NCBI GenBank assembly: GCA_025963265.1
Contig: JAOPUY010000194.1
Location: 1 to 6,200 of the forward strand
Direction: 5' to 3'
DNA from: Frankiales bacterium
GTDB taxonomy: Bacteria > Actinomycetota > Actinomycetes > Mycobacteriales > Jatrophihabitantaceae
Length of the DNA: 6,200 nucleotides
The notes beneath the pieces are model-generated. The model was not told where the DNA came from. It did not search any database and worked only from the letters and a program-made list of their open reading frames with translations. Numbering within the stretch: the stretch's first letter is position 1; every line of letters begins with the position of its first letter. Positions 5,480-6,200 of this stretch are shown one piece after another. A program made the translations under genes and the position numbers.

Positions 5480-6200
5480 TCAATGACAGGCAGCCGGATG
5501 CGGCATGCGGGCTGGGACGATATCGCTGGCGGCGTGACGGTGGCGCTGCCTGAGGGTCAGACCACCGAGGGCGCCAGCCAGCCCGAGGGCGATCGCACAG
5601 ATCACGCAGATGTGCTGGTAGCCGCCTCTCAGCCCGGCCGCGTCGGAATACGATGACCCGCTGAGGCCGACCAATGCGGGAAGCGCGGCCACCCACAGCA
5701 GCGCTGCAGTTCGTCCGACTGCGTTATTCACGCCTGATGCGAGGCCCGCGTGGTCGGGCGGGACAGAGGACAAGGCCGTCGCACTGAGCGGCGCGACCAT
5801 TATCGCAATGCCGACGCCGAAAATGCATTCGAGTGGAATGACCGTCGTCCAGTAGCCGGTGTTTGCGGAGATGCGGGCTGCCATCAATGCGGCAGCCGCA
5901 CACAAGAGGGGACCCACAGTCATCTGAAGTCGGGGGCCAATTCGGGCCGAGAGCTTGCCGCTAGGCCCTGACAACAGCAATCCGATGAGCGTTATTGGGA
6001 GCAGGGTCGAGCCCGCAAGGATGGGGCTGTAGCCCGAGATCGTCTCCAGAGCGACGGTAAAGATAAACGAGAACGCCGCGAACGCGCCGTACGCGAAGAA
6101 GGTCACCATGTTCGATGCGATGAACGGTGCCGATCGAAAGATCGCTGCAGGGAGCATGGGGGCCTTGGTATGCCGCTCGAAGCGAATCAGGGCGACTGCG
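5480..6200 (-). CDS. DHA2-family MFS efflux transporter, C-terminal part (EmrB/QacA type)
   Basis: This is the last 239 residues of an inner-membrane drug/proton antiporter; the gene continues past the right edge. The frame is open to the edge (first full codon at 6199), so the ATG at 6157 is internal. The fragment begins in the loop ALIRFERHTKAPMLPAAIFR, which in this family precedes TMS 9. Six hydrophobic segments follow, consistent with TMS 9-14 of a 14-TMS protein. Family signs are a motif-A-like loop GPSGKLSARIGPR and the late segment DHAGLASGVNNAVGRTAA, characteristic of DHA2 members. The C-terminus after the last helix is short and histidine/arginine-rich. The gene converges on the ABM gene with 130 bp between stops. 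Substrates cannot be told from this half; toxic organic compounds are usual for the family. Confidence 0.88.
   Translation of the reverse strand, partial: AVALIRFERHTKAPMLPAAIFRSAPFIASNMVTFFAYGAFAAFSFIFTVALETISGYSPILAGSTLLPITLIGLLLSGPSGKLSARIGPRLQMTVGPLLCAAAALMAARISANTGYWTTVIPLECIFGVGIAIMVAPLSATALSSVPPDHAGLASGVNNAVGRTAALLWVAALPALVGLSGSSYSDAAGLRGGYQHICVICAIALGLAGALGGLTLRQRHRHAASDIVPARMPHPAACH

Noticed and set aside
1..6200. tRNA genes, CRISPR arrays, insertion sequences, c-di-GMP riboswitch
   Set aside because: Reading both strands I saw no T-arm/acceptor pattern outside coding sequence, no regularly spaced repeats, no transposase motifs and no GEMM-like core.

Overview
The window is GC-rich chromosomal or large-plasmid DNA with strong GC bias at third codon positions. 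It uses GTG starts, has one probable leaderless gene, and encodes proteins of actinobacterial type. A high-GC actinobacterium (for example Mycobacteriales or Pseudonocardiales) is the best guess. This rests on style and protein families, since no taxonomic marker gene is present.

Layout, left to right. (1) A left-edge fragment of an unrecognised gene on the minus strand (about 1-124). (2) A membrane-anchored GGDEF diguanylate cyclase on minus (213-1748). (3) A 410-bp non-coding divergent region (1749-2158). (4) An Ohr/OsmC-type organic hydroperoxide reductase on plus (2159-2605), followed by a GC-rich hairpin. (5) A 319-bp convergent gap with no gene I can support. (6) An alpha/beta-hydrolase of the epoxide hydrolase / haloalkane dehalogenase-like group on minus (2925-3797). 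(7) A 133-bp divergent regulatory region with a nearly perfect 18-bp palindrome abutting a candidate promoter. (8) On plus, an AlkA-type HhH-GPD 3-methyladenine DNA glycosylase (3931-4635) and, 42 bp later, a protein with two ABM (antibiotic biosynthesis monooxygenase / dimeric alpha-beta barrel) domains (4678-5349), probably co-transcribed. (9) A hairpin directly after that stop codon. (10) The C-terminal half of a DHA2-family (14-TMS) MFS efflux transporter on minus, cut by the right edge (5480-6200).

The shared theme is chemical-stress handling: peroxide reduction (Ohr), alkylated-base repair (AlkA), small-molecule hydrolysis or oxidation (hydrolase, ABM protein) and efflux (MFS). The diguanylate cyclase adds c-di-GMP signalling. 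Strands alternate, so this is a group of short transcription units rather than one operon. The only likely operon is alkA plus the ABM gene. I see no CRISPR array, tRNA, rRNA, insertion sequence or recognisable phage gene. I did not find a clearly new multi-gene system. The most useful leads are the palindromic operator candidate before the hydrolase, the alkA-ABM coupling and the unusual active-site signature of the hydrolase.
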